Under the pieces are notes generated by a model. It was not told the DNA's origin, did no database searches, and saw only the letters and a program-made list of their open reading frames with translations. Position numbers and translations under genes: made by a program. Source: Selaginella moellendorffii (lineage: Eukaryota; Streptophyta; Lycopodiopsida; Selaginellales; Selaginellaceae). Taken from it: 64,000 nucleotides of DNA. The stretch is from contig NW_003314270.1 in NCBI RefSeq assembly GCF_000143415.4, forward strand, positions 470,527-534,526, written 5' to 3'. Positions 13,301-23,659 of this stretch are shown here, in pieces; position 1 is the first letter of the stretch, and each line of letters starts with the position of its first letter.

Positions 13301-13480
13301 ATATTTTATGTTTTGACATCTCAATTGAGGATACACCACACTTTCATGAGTGATTATCATTCATAGTTAAATGATTTGGTGGAACAACTCATTTAGACTT
13401 TCAAAGAGATGATTGCAAAGTATGTGAACTTTTAACATTCAAATTGGAGTAGTTATTTGCCATTTCTTTGGTATGCATAT
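10390..13480 (+). pseudogene. Fossil LTR retrotransposon gag-pol (Ty3/gypsy-like pol)
   Basis: Broken reading frames in the normal gag-pol order. There is a CCHC-like knuckle at about 10,889-10,930 (C-DKVGHTYQCY with its first Cys region interrupted), a protease-like segment at 11,340-11,440 (LIISMDWL) and reverse transcriptase at 11,655-12,050 (MLEKGVIRK, then LNKVMIPDVYPLPHI, then FTKLNLTSG). RT continues at 12,050-12,350 with [12 protein letters not shown] and NDNLIHSKRTWQEHV, where the YIDD catalytic box has become INDN. Integrase-like text follows at 12,960-13,170 (WCQ, then FDLIGHFPQLTVGNKY). Stops and frameshifts occur throughout. The CCHC part resembles Ty1/copia as much as gypsy, so the relic may be a mosaic. 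No LTRs were identified. Confidence 0.75.
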
Positions 13481-13950
13481 ATTATAAGGGTGTAAAATTC
13501 TATTAATGTTTCACCATACACTCCTTAAGGATAATCAAAGTTGCCCCTCACCTCCACCAATATGAGTGCATGGAATATAGAAATATGCATATCAATTAAC
13601 TTAGAAACCCTAGTTTATATATTTAGATTGAAACCAACCAAAATCCCACTACACTAATATTATATTGTAGCCGTACACTCAGACCTCACAACATTATATA
13701 TTTTGATTTAATTTATTAATAATTTCTTAAAGTTTTATGGTTTTATCATTTGAAATAAGATATTTAACTTCATTCTTTTATTTCTAATTTTAAAACATTA
13801 TTACTGATTTACTTTCAAAACCTTTTGCATAAAATATTATATTATAGATTTAAAGTCATAAATATTATATTATCATATAAAACATTAAATATAATCATCT
13901 TACATAGTGTTGAGGTTCGAACCTGGAACTTCATCTAGGCGGTCTTCACT
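13480..13950. other. AT-rich spacer, no gene seen
   Basis: Very A/T-rich sequence between the gypsy fossil and the first gene island. Base composition changes sharply near 13,940, where GC-rich exon-like sequence starts. No ORF or repeat could be supported. Confidence 0.6.
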
Positions 13951-14202
13951 CTGCGGCGATGCTGGAGGAGACGAGGAGATCGCGGCGCCTTGATCTTGAG
14001 TTTCATGAGGTATGTTTTCCCTGCCACTGATTCAATCGTCTAGGCGCTACTCGTCGCGATCACATTTCAAACCCTATCGGGACCGATTTTTCTTGTGATC
14101 CTTTATCAAATTTTTTCGTTTGTGTTGAGATGCTTGTTTGTGGTTTCTCGCATTTTCGTTGATCGATTTCTTTCCTATTTTGTTCATGTAGGCACGATAA
14201 GG

Positions 14203-14548
14203 ATGTCCAGGCCTATGGTGCTTGCTCTAGTGCTCCTGTTTTTGATTTTCTCCTCTCAAACGGAGTGGCTCCAACAAGTAAAGATTGAGCCCGAGCCAGA
14301 ACCACCCCCTAGAGCGCTACACGCATCCAGCCACCAAGTTAACGAACAGGTATTCTTTACACTTTCCTGGTAGAAAGAAACCCGGACAAACTTTGCTTTC
14401 TTCACAGATCATATTCCTACAGGAGAAACAAATCCACACACTCACTCAGCTCGTAAGAAGTTTGCGAAACCAATTGTCGCTCTGCCAGGAAACTCTCGCA
14501 AAGGAAAACGCCACCGAGACTCTGCTCGATGTCCCAGAAGCGGATTGA
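14203..14548 (+). CDS. Small signal-anchor/coiled-coil protein (95 aa, 2 exons)
   Basis: Exons 14,203-14,349 and 14,408-14,548 are joined across a 58-bp GT-AG intron in phase 0, giving 95 residues. Residues 5-18 are strongly hydrophobic (VLALVLLFLIFSSQ), a signal peptide or single membrane anchor. An acidic/proline segment (EPEPEPPP) follows. The second exon encodes an amphipathic, coiled-coil-like helix (QIHTLTQLVRSLRNQLSLC). This layout resembles small plant membrane proteins with an SLN-LV-SLR-QL-C type helix, but I cannot name the family. A 5' UTR intron (14,010-14,191) is likely. If spliced, an upstream 19-codon ORF from ATG 13,959 ends (TAA 14,198-14,200) two bases before this start codon, so translation by reinitiation is possible. 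It is convergent with the UPF0301 gene. Confidence 0.65.
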
Positions 14549-14813
14549 CGGTGTCGTAAGTATTTCGTGAGTGTGTAAGCTGGAAGTCTACAATAAAAAC
14601 TCGTTGCTCGTTTTCTAACACTCTGGCTGCGCTTTTTCCTTGCTTGCTTTTGTGTGCCTGGCCTGTTCTTTCGGTCCTCGCTAAAGCTACAATGCCTCCA
14701 CTGCAACGTGTACCTTATCGCGTTGCTCTCCTTTTTGTGCGAGACTGAACACTGTGCTCTTCCATTGTGCAGGCCAGCTTTGTACAACACGGGATACGAT
14801 CGAATCTCTGCTA

Positions 14814-15735
14814 TTACTCGAGGTGCCTAGTCAAACTTCTCCACAGCTGAGACGCTGGAACTTGAAGCAGCGTGTCGCTGCTGCAAGACAAGATCTTCCA
14901 CCAGTTGGAGGCCCGGATCTCCACCTCCAGCTGCTGTCGCTCCCACTCCACCTCGTTGACGAGGATCCGGACGTCCTCCGGATCCACAAGGCCGCGCTGG
15001 ACGCTGCTCACGGTCGATCTCAGCGTGTGACTTTGGCCGAGGTAAAGTCCATCTGTGAGCGTTCTGTAGCCTCGCAAGTGATTGCTGGACGTTAACAAGT
15101 GGACTTGTGGCTTGTAGGAAAACGGGAAGTGCGGCCCGGCCACAAACGCGGGACACGTAAGCTCGGCCAAGCGAATCGCGTCGGGCTCCATCAACGGGAC
15201 GTCGTCCACAGGGAAAGGCATGAGCTTGTTGAGAATGAGGCCCTTGCAAGAGCTCTCGCTGGACTGGATGATGAGAACCACCGAGTTTTGGAACAAAGAG
15301 TGCCTTTGCACGGCGCTGGTGGCGACGAGCACGGAGCCCGGCTCCAGGCACGAGATCTGGTGAGCCCAAGCTTGATGAGGCTGCTGCTGCTGCTGCTGCC
15401 CCGCCTCGTTCATCAGCAGCGCCGCTCGGAAGCTCCTCCAGTCGCGGAATCCCGACGAGCACGGCATGGAGGTGAGCTGCTTTCTAAAGCTGCCGCCACT
15501 TGGTGGGACGAGAGTTTTGACATCTCGCATTTCTTCCGAGGACTTCTCGCAGCTTATCCGGACTGGGAGTGGACAAAAGCTTAAATTTTTCAGCTACTTC
15601 GGCACAAGAGAGATCGTGTTTGTGGTAAGTACCTGTTCTTCCCGATCTCGTTCGCAAGTTCTTCCTTTTGCTGCCGCTGCTGCGACTGACTTGTGGCTGT
15701 AACAGGGACGAGAAGCTCGCGCTGCTGCTCGCCAT
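14814..15735 (-). CDS. UPF0301 (DUF179/AlgH-YqgE) family protein, probable plastid
   Basis: Exon 1 is 15,735-15,633 and exon 2 is 15,562-14,814. The 70-bp GT-AG intron (15,563-15,632) joins in phase 1, giving 283 aa. The Ser/Arg-rich start (MASSSASFSSLLQPQ) looks like a chloroplast transit peptide. A DWRSFRA segment near residue 75, typical of plant members, comes before the DUF179 core. The core includes LEPGSVLVAT, VVLIIQSSESSCKGLILNK, the AGPHFP region (GGP in most members) and, near the C-terminus, VEWERQQLEVEIRASNWW. The ending (LWRSLTRHLE) fits the family. The biochemical function of UPF0301 is unknown; bacterial AlgH is linked to regulation. A polyglutamine run (QQQQQQ) lies between the transit region and the domain. 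The start is the first ATG in the open frame. Confidence 0.88.
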
Positions 15736-16338
15736 CGCCTCGCGGCTGGAAGAACCAGATAAGAGAGAAAAAAAGAAGAGCGCTGCGAAAAAGGAGAACT
15801 AGAACGGAGGAGGAGGAGGAGGTCTGGGTGGGATTTATAATCCAGGTTTGCTCGTCTCACTGTTGATCGCTTTGGCAGTTTTGGGCGATGACAAGAACAT
15901 TTAAGTGCCGTGAAGCGTGTCATCGCGGAACTTGGGAGAAGAAAGAAAAGTAAAGCAAACACTTAACCGTGTAACGCAACAACGGGGAGAGAATGTGAGT
16001 GAGTGGTGATATGCCTTCCTTTTCCTTCCTTTATTAAATTGGCACGATGAGGAGATATGGATGCTCCCTGCTTTATTGTTGACCCGGACGAGGGGCGATC
16101 GCGGCCGTCCAATCGGACGGCCGCGATGTGGGTGTGGCAGTCAAACTGACTTTTTCTTTAATTTTTTTTTTTTTTTGCATGATTCCGAAAGGATATATTC
16201 GACGAATTATTTCTATTTTTCCGGGCTTTTCGTATGGGATGTTTTTTATTTGTCCACCTGGAATTATTAAGGGTTTAAATCATCACTTTAAGTGCTGTGC
16301 GGTTTTAGGGCTTGGGATTAGGGCTAGCAGGGCAGCGA
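15736..16338. promoter_or_regulatory. Divergent promoter region between UPF0301 and the KH gene
   Basis: Separates two divergently transcribed genes. It contains a (GGA)n purine stretch at about 15,805-15,822, a poly-T run at about 16,158-16,175 and a GC-rich perfect hairpin at 16,098-16,127. Short ORFs here are low-complexity and not supported as genes. Confidence 0.5.
16098..16127. repeat. GC-rich 13-bp perfect inverted repeat
   Basis: ATCGCGGCCGTCC (16,098-16,110) and its exact complement (16,115-16,127) flank AATC. It lies in the divergent promoter region and could be a hairpin or a dimeric binding site; which one cannot be told from sequence alone. Confidence 0.9.
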
Positions 16339-16494
16339 ATGCGGGAGGAGGATCCGTGCGACGAGAGCGGTGGCGGAGGAGGCGGAGATCGCTGTGGCGG
16401 TGGCGGCGGAGGAGGATCAAGATCAGCTGGAGGAGGAGGAGGAGGAGGAGGAAGAGGGACACGAGGAGGAGGAGGCACAGGAGCCCTGGAGTGA
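16339..16494 (+). CDS. Glycine-rich upstream ORF in the KH-gene leader (51 aa)
   Basis: Starts at the first ATG of the presumed leader and ends at TGA 16,492-16,494, in a different frame from the KH protein. The product would be low-complexity (MREEDPCDESGGGGGG, then Gly/Arg repeats). It is listed because it could reduce translation from the KH start at 16,805. It may equally be a by-product of the GGA-repeat DNA or lie inside an N-terminal coding extension. Confidence 0.3.
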   Translation: MREEDPCDESGGGGGGDRCGGGGGGGSRSAGGGGGGGGRGTRGGGGTGALE

Positions 16495-16800
16495 TGCTGA
16501 TCAGCCGGAGCAGCTCAGATTCCACCAAAATCTCCCCTCTTTCCATCATAATCCGCCGCCGCCGCCCCCTAATCTCTACCAGCAGCAAGATCTGCCACGA
16601 CGGGACGGCGATCGGCAGCAGCAGCAGCAGCAGCAGCAGTTCCAGCAGGAGCAACATTTTCGGCGGAGGCGGCGCCGCGAGGAGAGGGAGCGCGATTCTT
16701 CGCATCATCACCACCACCAGCACGAGCACCACGAGCAGCATCATCACTCCTCGCAGCAGCAGCAGCAGCAGCAGCAGCATTTCCAGCAGCATTCGCAGGA
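16435..16800 (+). repeat. Trinucleotide-repeat tract (GGA, CAG, CAC/CAT)
   Basis: (GGA)n-type repeats at about 16,429-16,475, then CAG runs near 16,617-16,640 and 16,757-16,783, with CAC/CAT runs at 16,703-16,745. In the KH frame they would encode poly-Glu, poly-Gln and poly-His. They lie directly upstream of the KH start codon. Confidence 0.85.
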
Positions 16801-16804
16801 CACG

Positions 16805-18453
16805 ATGATGATGGAGCGGGGCATGTCGCCGGAGCCGCGCGGAGGAAGCCCCAAGCGCGCTCGCGGGGGCTCCATGAAGTCCTCCTCGGGTGAGAGTGGT
16901 GGAGTGAATTGGGTTTCCAGATCTCTGCTCTAGCTCGCTCGATCTCCTTTCTCGCAAGTCTCGCCCATGCTTTTGGTTCCTTCTTTCACGCTTTTTCGCT
17001 CTTTCCTCTTGCGTCCCTGCTTGTTTCGCGTGCAGTGAAAGTTTCTTTTCCTTTAGGCGTGGAATTTTCCTTTGATGCTTGTTCTTTCCCTCTGTTTTTC
17101 TCGAGGTTGGCACAAACAACTCACATTTTTTTTTCTTTCTGGGTGGCAGAGGATGGCAATGGCTCCCAGTCGAGTGCCAGGTTTCTTGTCTCCAATGCGG
17201 AGGCTGGATCTGTCATAGGCAAAGGAGGCGCGACTATAAGCGATTTGCAGTCACAGTCGGGAGCTCGCATCCAGCTCTCTCGTAGCCAGGATTTTTTTCC
17301 GGGAACAACAGACCGCGTTGTAGTTCTCAGTGGAGCTATCAACGATGTTCTCACGGCTCTTAACCTTATTCTTTCTAAGATCCAGAAAGAGGTATGCCCT
17401 CCTCGTTTTCGTCAACTAGGCCTATGACTGATCGTTGCTATCGTCTTCGTTTTCTTCAGACGGAAGACGACAGCCAAACTGATAGCAAGCCAAATCAACT
17501 TCGACTTGTTGTGCCAAACAGTGTTTGTGGAGCCATAATTGGCAAGGGGGGTGGAACCATCAAGTAAGCTTTTTCTGTTTGAGGAATCTCGTTCAAGCGT
17601 TCTTCCAGATCATTCATCGAGGACTCGGAAGCAAGCATTAAGCTGTCCGGCATACTACAGGGAATTAGTGACCGCCTGGTTACCATCACAGGCAGCATTG
17701 AGCAGCAGCTCAAGGCCGTGGAACTTATTCTCACGAAGTTGCTCGGGGATTCTAGCTATCTTGATTATGCTGCAGCTCCTCTTTCTTACACAGGTACCAA
17801 CTAGATGAACTTGCTCTTTCTCACTCTGTCCTACATTTATTTCTTTTTTATCTTTTCAGGGTGTATAGGACTTCCACAGAACAGAGTAGGCCGCAACATC
17901 GCATCTGCCATTCCGTCCAACGTAGGACCTGCAAGCAAGGTGAGTGATTTGCTTCAAATTGTTTCGATTGTTCTATCTAAACTCGTCTTTGTTTCCAGGG
18001 GATGATGACTCCAATACTGCCTATGAGAGCGCCATACCCGGTGCTCCTTCCCGTGCTCGAGTCCTGCCCTGTCACGACCTCCATTACGCTGGCTGTTCCC
18101 GACGAACACATTGGAGCCATTGTTGGTCGCGGCGGAAAGACTCTCGGAGAGATTCAACAGGTAAGAGACGCACACTGTTCCTTCCAAAACTCTCATTTAT
18201 GATCATTGTTTGTGCTTGTTTCAGGCTAGTGGTGTTACTATCAAGATTTCAGAGCGTGGGGATTTTGTTTCAGGCACAAAAAATAGGTGAGAGTTTTCAA
18301 AGTATGTTCTCGATCAACAACTTAGCATCTCTCGCTTGGTTTTTTTTTTCGGTGAGCAGGAAGGTGACATTGGTGGGAACAGCTGAGGGTTTACAGATTG
18401 CACAATTTTACTTGACAGCGAAGGTTCAAGCCGCGTCCGATCGCGAGAGGTGA
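16805..18453 (+). CDS. BTR1-like: BTR1/Nova-like RNA-binding protein with three KH domains
   Basis: Eight exons: 16,805-16,889, 17,150-17,391, 17,460-17,563, 17,609-17,793, 17,860-17,939, 17,999-18,160, 18,225-18,286 and 18,360-18,453. All introns are GT-AG with consistent phases and the product is 337 aa. KH1 (about residues 40-110) has [20 protein letters not shown] followed by [10 protein letters not shown]2 has [10 protein letters not shown] and a variable loop ending [11 protein letters not shown]3 has [13 protein letters not shown] and ends near VTLVGTAEG. All three GxxG loops are intact. Loop spacing and the FFPGTTDR signature match plant BTR1 and animal Nova/PCBP, which bind single-stranded RNA. 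ATG 16,805 gives the usual family length. The same frame is open upstream to 16,328 with no ATG, so a non-AUG N-terminal extension (Glu-, Gln- and His-rich) cannot be excluded. Confidence 0.88.
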
Positions 18454-18570
18454 GAACCCAATGTCGAAAAAAAAAGAGAGCTTTTGTTCTTGACATAATA
18501 CATTCTCTTGTGTTAGGAAAGATCTAGCTACTTATAAAAATGTACTGACTAGGCACATAAAGGTTTTCTT

Positions 18571-18642
18571 ATAATCAAGCTTTTCTTGCTAACATAGAAG
18601 TTCCTTTACTATAATCAAGCTTTTCTTGCCAACATAGAAGTT
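18571..18642. repeat. Two tandem copies of a 40-bp unit
   Basis: ATAATCAAGCTTTTCTTGC is followed by (T/C)AACATAGAAGTT at 18,571-18,602 and again at 18,611-18,642, with one mismatch. It lies in the 250-bp gap between the KH gene stop and the MSH4 start, so it is in the KH 3' UTR or the MSH4 promoter. Confidence 0.9.
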
Positions 18643-18704
18643 TTAAAGATCCATTCAAATTTTTGTAGCCTCTTGCTAGGGTTTATCGACGAGGCGAGCG
18701 CACC

Positions 18705-21700
18705 ATGGACGAGCAGGCGGCGCGATCGTCCGGTTTTGTGGTAGGAGTGATCGAGAACAGGGCCAAGGAGGTGAGATCTCGCCATATTTCATCAATCTTT
18801 CAACCGATCGATCGATCTGCGAGAAATATCACATTTCGGGCTTGATTCTCAGGTAGGACTGGCGGCATTCGATCTGAGAACAGCATCGCTGCATCTTTCG
18901 CAGTACATCGAGACGAGTCGCTCGTTCCAGAACACGATGACGATGCTCCATTTCTATAATCCCTCCGAGCTCATTCTTCCGGCGACTAGTCCGGCGTTTT
19001 CTTCCGGGTCCGTGGCTCTCAAAGCCTTTTGCAGCCGGTCCGACGCACGAAAGGTGCGTGTACTGTGTGTTCTTCGCTGCTTTTGGTCTAACCGAAATTT
19101 CTAAGGTGGAGCTGTCCCGAAAGTGGTTTGATGATACAAAGGCGAGTGAATCTTTCTAGTGCTTTCTTTCCTTTATTTTATGTTTTCTCATGGATAGAAC
19201 TTGCCAATGCAGGGCCTCCTTTTGATCCAAAGCCTGGCTTTGAAAGATTCCAATCTTTGTATGTCTCAAGGCTACAGCAAGCAGTACTATCTTTGTCTCG
19301 GTGCTGCCGCTGCTGTTGTTAAGTGGTGAGTAAAGAACTCTTAGTATTAACACCGCTTTACGTCCTTCATTGTAGGATCGAAAGTGAGAAAGGTGTCTTG
19401 CTCACGAACAATTCCCTGCGGGTATGTTTCATCGTTTGGCATAAAATTGTAGCGACTTGGATATTTTACTAGATTACATTCAATGGTTCGGCAGACCACA
19501 TGAGCATAGACATTACAAGGTAAGTAAGTCATTTTCAATGAGCTGTTCGCACTCACTTTTTCAAAATTTAAATAGCGTGCAGAGCCTTCAAGTGATCGAG
19601 TCGAGTGCTCTGGCACCGATTAATAAACTGAAAAAATGCGGAAGCCTGTTTGGGATATTGAGCAAGACAAAATCAACTGGAGGGTTAGTCGTGCGGCATC
19701 GTGGCTATTCTTTCTAATACATTTTTAGTTTCAGCGCGAGACTTCTTCGTGCGAACCTCCTACAGCCTTTAAGAGACATGGACACCATCAACACACGTCT
19801 CGATTGCATGGTTAACGTGGATATCTGCTCGGAATTTTGGATTCTACGGCTTCCTTCATGCAGGACGAGTTAACAAGCAAGGAGAACCTTTTCTTTGGGT
19901 TGAATCAGGTGCTTCAAAGATTCCCAAAAGATCTTGGTAAGACATCTTCCTGTCGCGATTTTAAGTTAACGTTCATTTCTCACAGACAGGGTCATCTCTC
20001 ACTTTTGCTTCAAGCCAAAGAAGCTCGGTGAAGGATCTTCAAGGAGTCAGTCGGTGGTAGCGAGTGTTGTACTCCTCAAAGAAGCAATGGAACTTCTCCC
20101 TGCGCTGCTCCAGGTGGGTCCCTTGTATGCCTTCATATCTGATTCTTCTTTGATGTTTAGGTTCTTCAAGATGCAGAGAGTACGTTTTTCCAACGCGTCA
20201 AACAGACAGTTTGCATGCGGCAATGCTTTTCTTTTATAAAGCAGAGGTTCTGTATAACTTTCAATTTCAATGTCTGATTTTATTCTTTGTCGCAGAATAC
20301 AGGAAACTATCTCTGAAGACGTTTTTAACGCCAGGATGCCTTTCGTTGCTCGAACTCAACAGTGTTTTGCAGTGAAACCAGGAATCGACGGTTTTCTGGA
20401 TGTTGCCCGAAAGATCTTCTGTGATACAAGCGAAGGTCGGATTTATTATGCAATTTCGTTCACTGTTGTATGTGACTACAGCCATTCATTGCCTCGCAAA
20501 GTCATACCGCGAAAACTTTCAGCTTCCGAGTCTAAAGTTGCTTTATAATAAGTCGAAAGGCTTTTCTATTAGCATTCCAATGGCTGAGTTTGAGCAAGCT
20601 GGCCTTCCCAAAACGTTTATCCAGGTACATGTCGCCTTGCGTTCGTAATTATAGGAGTTATGCAGGTAGTCAAGCATGCGAAATATGTACACTGCTCTAC
20701 GATTGAGTTAATCTCAGTGAGTGTCTGCCTACGAGTTTATTTAATCTGATTGCTTCAAAACTCGGAAGCTTAATACCAGGAACAAAAAGGCCGCGGATGA
20801 TTGTTATGCGAGGACAGAACACTGCCTGGAAGGTTAATATCACCCTCGTTGTGTGGGACTTTTAACAGTTCCTTTCTGTGCAGCTCTTACCCAAGATATA
20901 AGGGAGCATGTTCCTTCTTTGATGCTGCTCAGCGAATCTCTCTCCTTGATAGATATGATCACAGCGTTTGCTTCCATGGTTTCGCTGAAGCCTGCTGGTA
21001 GCTACGTTCGGCCAGAATTTACTGGTAAGTGGATCTGCAGTTTTCTTTATGGCTGTTAACGTGCTGTTTGTTTACAGAGGATGGGCCCATAGCAATTGAG
21101 ACCGGGAGGCATCCTATTCTGGAGAGTCTTCCTTCTGGAGATTTTGTGGTGAGTGTACAGTTGTACATGTTAGTCACTAAGATCTGCAGCATTGTGAATG
21201 TAGGCAAACAATACTTTCCTATCCGAAGCATCGAATATGGTTATCGTCACAGGTCCTAACATGTATGGATTCTTACCATTGTGATATTTTTCACTTTCAT
21301 TTCATGTCTTTGTAGGAGCGGGAAAAGTACGTATCTGCATCAAGTCGCCCTTATAACCATACTAGCACATATTGGATGCTACGTTCCCGCTCAATTCGCC
21401 TCGTTTAGAGTGGTGGACCGACTGTTCACCAGAATCGGGGAAGCTGACGACATGGAGATGAACTCCAGTAGCGTGTGTAGACTTCCAAGTTTTGATACCG
21501 CTTGAGTTTCTTACGTCTATTTTTTAGTTCATGAGGGAAATGCGGGAGGCTGCATACTTTGTGCAGAATGTGACTCCCAGGTATGGAAGAGGCTTTCCTC
21601 TATTTGCACTAAAACCATTTTGGTCCAGGAGCTTAATTCTTATCGATGAGCTTGGTCGATCAACCTCATCTTACGATGGACTGGCTCTAGCCTGGAGTTT

Positions 21701-22300
21701 CAGTGAGTACTTACTGTCGCTGAAGGCGTAAGCGTAAAACGAGATCGAATTACTGATTGTGGTTCTCATTCCTTGTTCCTGTCTGCAGGTACGTCATTTT
21801 TGCAACGCACATGCAGAAGCTTGGAGAACTGTCCACGATCTATCCAAACGTGAAGGTGTCTTTCTTCGCTGTCAATATCAATAACAACCGTCTCAACTTT
21901 GAGGTATCTTAAAAAGCTTGTGAAAGATTGATTCGTGTTCTTACCGGTGGCTGGATCAGTTTACGCTCCGAGAGGGCTGCACGAGTATCGCGCACTACGG
22001 GTTACTGCTGTCAAACGTTGTGGGCCTACCGCCTTCGGTGATTCAAGGGGCCAGGAGAGTTATCGATGCTCTCGAGAGCAGGGTAAGGAGCTTGCACATT
22101 AATGTAAATGTGATACTCACAGTGCCTCGCCGTCGCAGGAGTCAAAAGCCCTGGAAACATATAGGCTGTCATCAACCGGGAGATCCCTGCAAAAGGATTA
22201 CCACGTTGCGCAAAGGCTGCTTACGCTCAAGCAAGCAAAAATGGAGCCAGACGTTCTGCGTGGCTATCTCGCGAAGCTCCAACAAAGTTGCTTGGAATGA
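18705..22300 (+). CDS. MSH4: MSH4, meiotic MutS homolog (24 exons, 785 aa)
   Basis: Exons: 18,705-18,770; 18,853-19,053; 19,106-19,141; 19,213-19,325; 19,376-19,421; 19,473-19,519; 19,576-19,683; 19,735-19,810; 19,864-19,936; 19,986-20,113; 20,161-20,246; 20,296-20,435; 20,482-20,624; 20,666-20,716; 20,769-20,832; 20,884-21,024; 21,078-21,148; 21,204-21,262; 21,316-21,472; 21,528-21,580; 21,629-21,727; 21,789-21,903; 21,960-22,082; 22,139-22,300. Phases agree throughout. Intron 3 starts GC (GCGAGT). MSH4 pairs with MSH5 in a clamp that stabilises recombination intermediates for class I crossovers. The protein starts in the connector ([20 protein letters not shown]) and lacks the mismatch-binding domain I, as MSH4 does. 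The ATPase has GPNMSGKST (Walker A, built across the exon 18/19 junction), [13 protein letters not shown] (Walker B/signature) and FATHM. Length and exon count are close to Arabidopsis MSH4. No broken frame was found. Confidence 0.97.
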
Positions 22301-22349
22301 ACTCAATTGCCGAGGGCTAAGTACGGTATATGAAAAAATTACAAATGTA

Positions 22350-23300
22350 CTAACCTGCCCATTTCACACTTTTTACATGACCATTGTTATCCCAATATAC
22401 TCTACTCCTTGAAACCAAGCTTCCGTGAGAATTGTATGCTTCTAGCTGATCATCTCCAACTACAACCAATTCGCTTATTGGCCCTCCTTTTAGCTTTCCA
22501 TCCAAAAATTCCCATTCTAACTTGTCTTCGTTCCAAAAGTAAAGCCAACTCGCGTTGCTCTCCGGACACCATTTCATTATCACCAACACAACCTTATTCA
22601 AAGTTGCCATGACTGGCATCATACCATCGTCAATGAAATACTTTGCAAAAGGTTGTCTCCACCCTTTCTTATATACACCATTGTAGTCCAAATCCAGAAA
22701 TCTCCATTCTAGCATCAATGTTTTGATCTCGTATGATAAAGGATCCAATGAATTGGTTTTGATCTCGCGCTTAAAAGCCCCAACGATCTTATCTTGTAAC
22801 ACGAGCAGTCTCTCCAATTGGCAACCCAAAGGAAATCTTTGTTGCAAACTCCATTTGTTCGAGCGCAGATTATACTTTTGTATCTTGAAATCAGCTGCAA
22901 TGTAGATGTTATCCTTAAAATACACCATCTGTGGATTGCTCGGAAAGTTTGTGACCCAAGTGATTGGATGATCAATCCTTTTGCAAAGGTTGAATAAATG
23001 GGATTTTCCAAGCTTTCTGCAATACATGATCACAAACCCCTCCATACAACACATAACATTCCACTCGTCCCTAGGGTCTTGTGTTGGACGTGGAAGAGCT
23101 AAATGTCCTAGTATCTCGTAAGGGAGCTTTATCATCCTAGATTGGCCCTGTGACTGATCTTGCTTAGTTCCACTGGAAGACGCCCCCTTTTCATCTGATG
23201 CCACCTGTTCAGTTCCACTGGAGGAAGTGCTTTGCTCAATTGCAAGTGAGGCAGTCATTCTTGAGATAATTCTCCTCATAACGCGCAATTGCGTACCCAT
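22350..23300 (-). CDS. F-box/propeller-like hypothetical protein (316 aa)
   Basis: Single-exon ORF from ATG 23,298-23,300. A Ser/Thr/Gln-rich N-terminal stretch is followed by KLPYEILGHLALP, which resembles the start of an F-box but is not followed by the rest of that domain. The remainder has spaced aromatic motifs (NPQMVYFKDNIYIAA, KIQKYNLRSNKWS and WLYFWNEDKLEWEFL) typical of kelch or F-box-associated beta-propeller repeats. These suggest a substrate adaptor, but the family is not identified. Plant telo-box sequence (AAACCCTA) lies just upstream of the start. The stop codon is 50 bp from the MSH4 stop, so the two 3' ends converge. An upstream extension would need a non-ATG start. Confidence 0.6.
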   Translation of the reverse strand: MGTQLRVMRRIISRMTASLAIEQSTSSSGTEQVASDEKGASSSGTKQDQSQGQSRMIKLPYEILGHLALPRPTQDPRDEWNVMCCMEGFVIMYCRKLGKSHLFNLCKRIDHPITWVTNFPSNPQMVYFKDNIYIAADFKIQKYNLRSNKWSLQQRFPLGCQLERLLVLQDKIVGAFKREIKTNSLDPLSYEIKTLMLEWRFLDLDYNGVYKKGWRQPFAKYFIDDGMMPVMATLNKVVLVIMKWCPESNASWLYFWNEDKLEWEFLDGKLKGGPISELVVVGDDQLEAYNSHGSLVSRSRVYWDNNGHVKSVKWAG

Positions 23301-23459
23301 CACCCTAAACCCTAAATTTGTAAAGCTGCCCTGATTTATATACAAGCAAGCCTTACCTTTGTATTAAAAAGAATTAATTCATCTCATATCGATCATTCTC
23401 ATAAGCCCTGGGCTTCCGGCCATGTCCCGAAGGTGATGAAGCAATATACGAGAAGTTTC

Positions 23460-23625
23460 TTTTTCATGGATGGAACTTGCCAATGCAAGGCCTCAGTATT
23501 AACACCATATTACTTTGTCACGAGGATTTGTGGAAAATTGTAGCAACATGGATCATATTGCTAGTTTGCAACATTAATTTTGAATGAGCTGTGCGCACTG
23601 CCGTTTCAAGAAGCGTGCAGAGAGA
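23460..23625 (+). pseudogene. Decayed partial duplicate of MSH4 exon/intron sequence
   Basis: CATGGATGGAACTTGCCAATGCAAGGCCTC matches MSH4 at 19,188-19,218 (end of intron 3 and start of exon 4). The following AGTATTAACACC matches intron 4 near 19,342, GAAAATTGTAGCAAC matches intron 5 near 19,442, and ATTTTGAATGAGCTGTGCGCACT plus GCGTGCAGAG match intron 6 and exon 7 near 19,530-19,585. The pieces are in MSH4 order but with deletions, and the F-box-like gene lies between. It cannot be a functional product. Confidence 0.75.
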
Positions 23626-23659
23626 TCAATTCCAGCTCCACTCCATCTAGAGCACCTGA

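Noticed and set aside
16128-16808. Long Ser/Arg-rich plus-strand ORF and an opposing 278-codon Leu-rich minus-strand ORF (16,283-17,119).
   Set aside because: Both are shadows of trinucleotide-repeat DNA around the KH-gene leader; neither has a domain.
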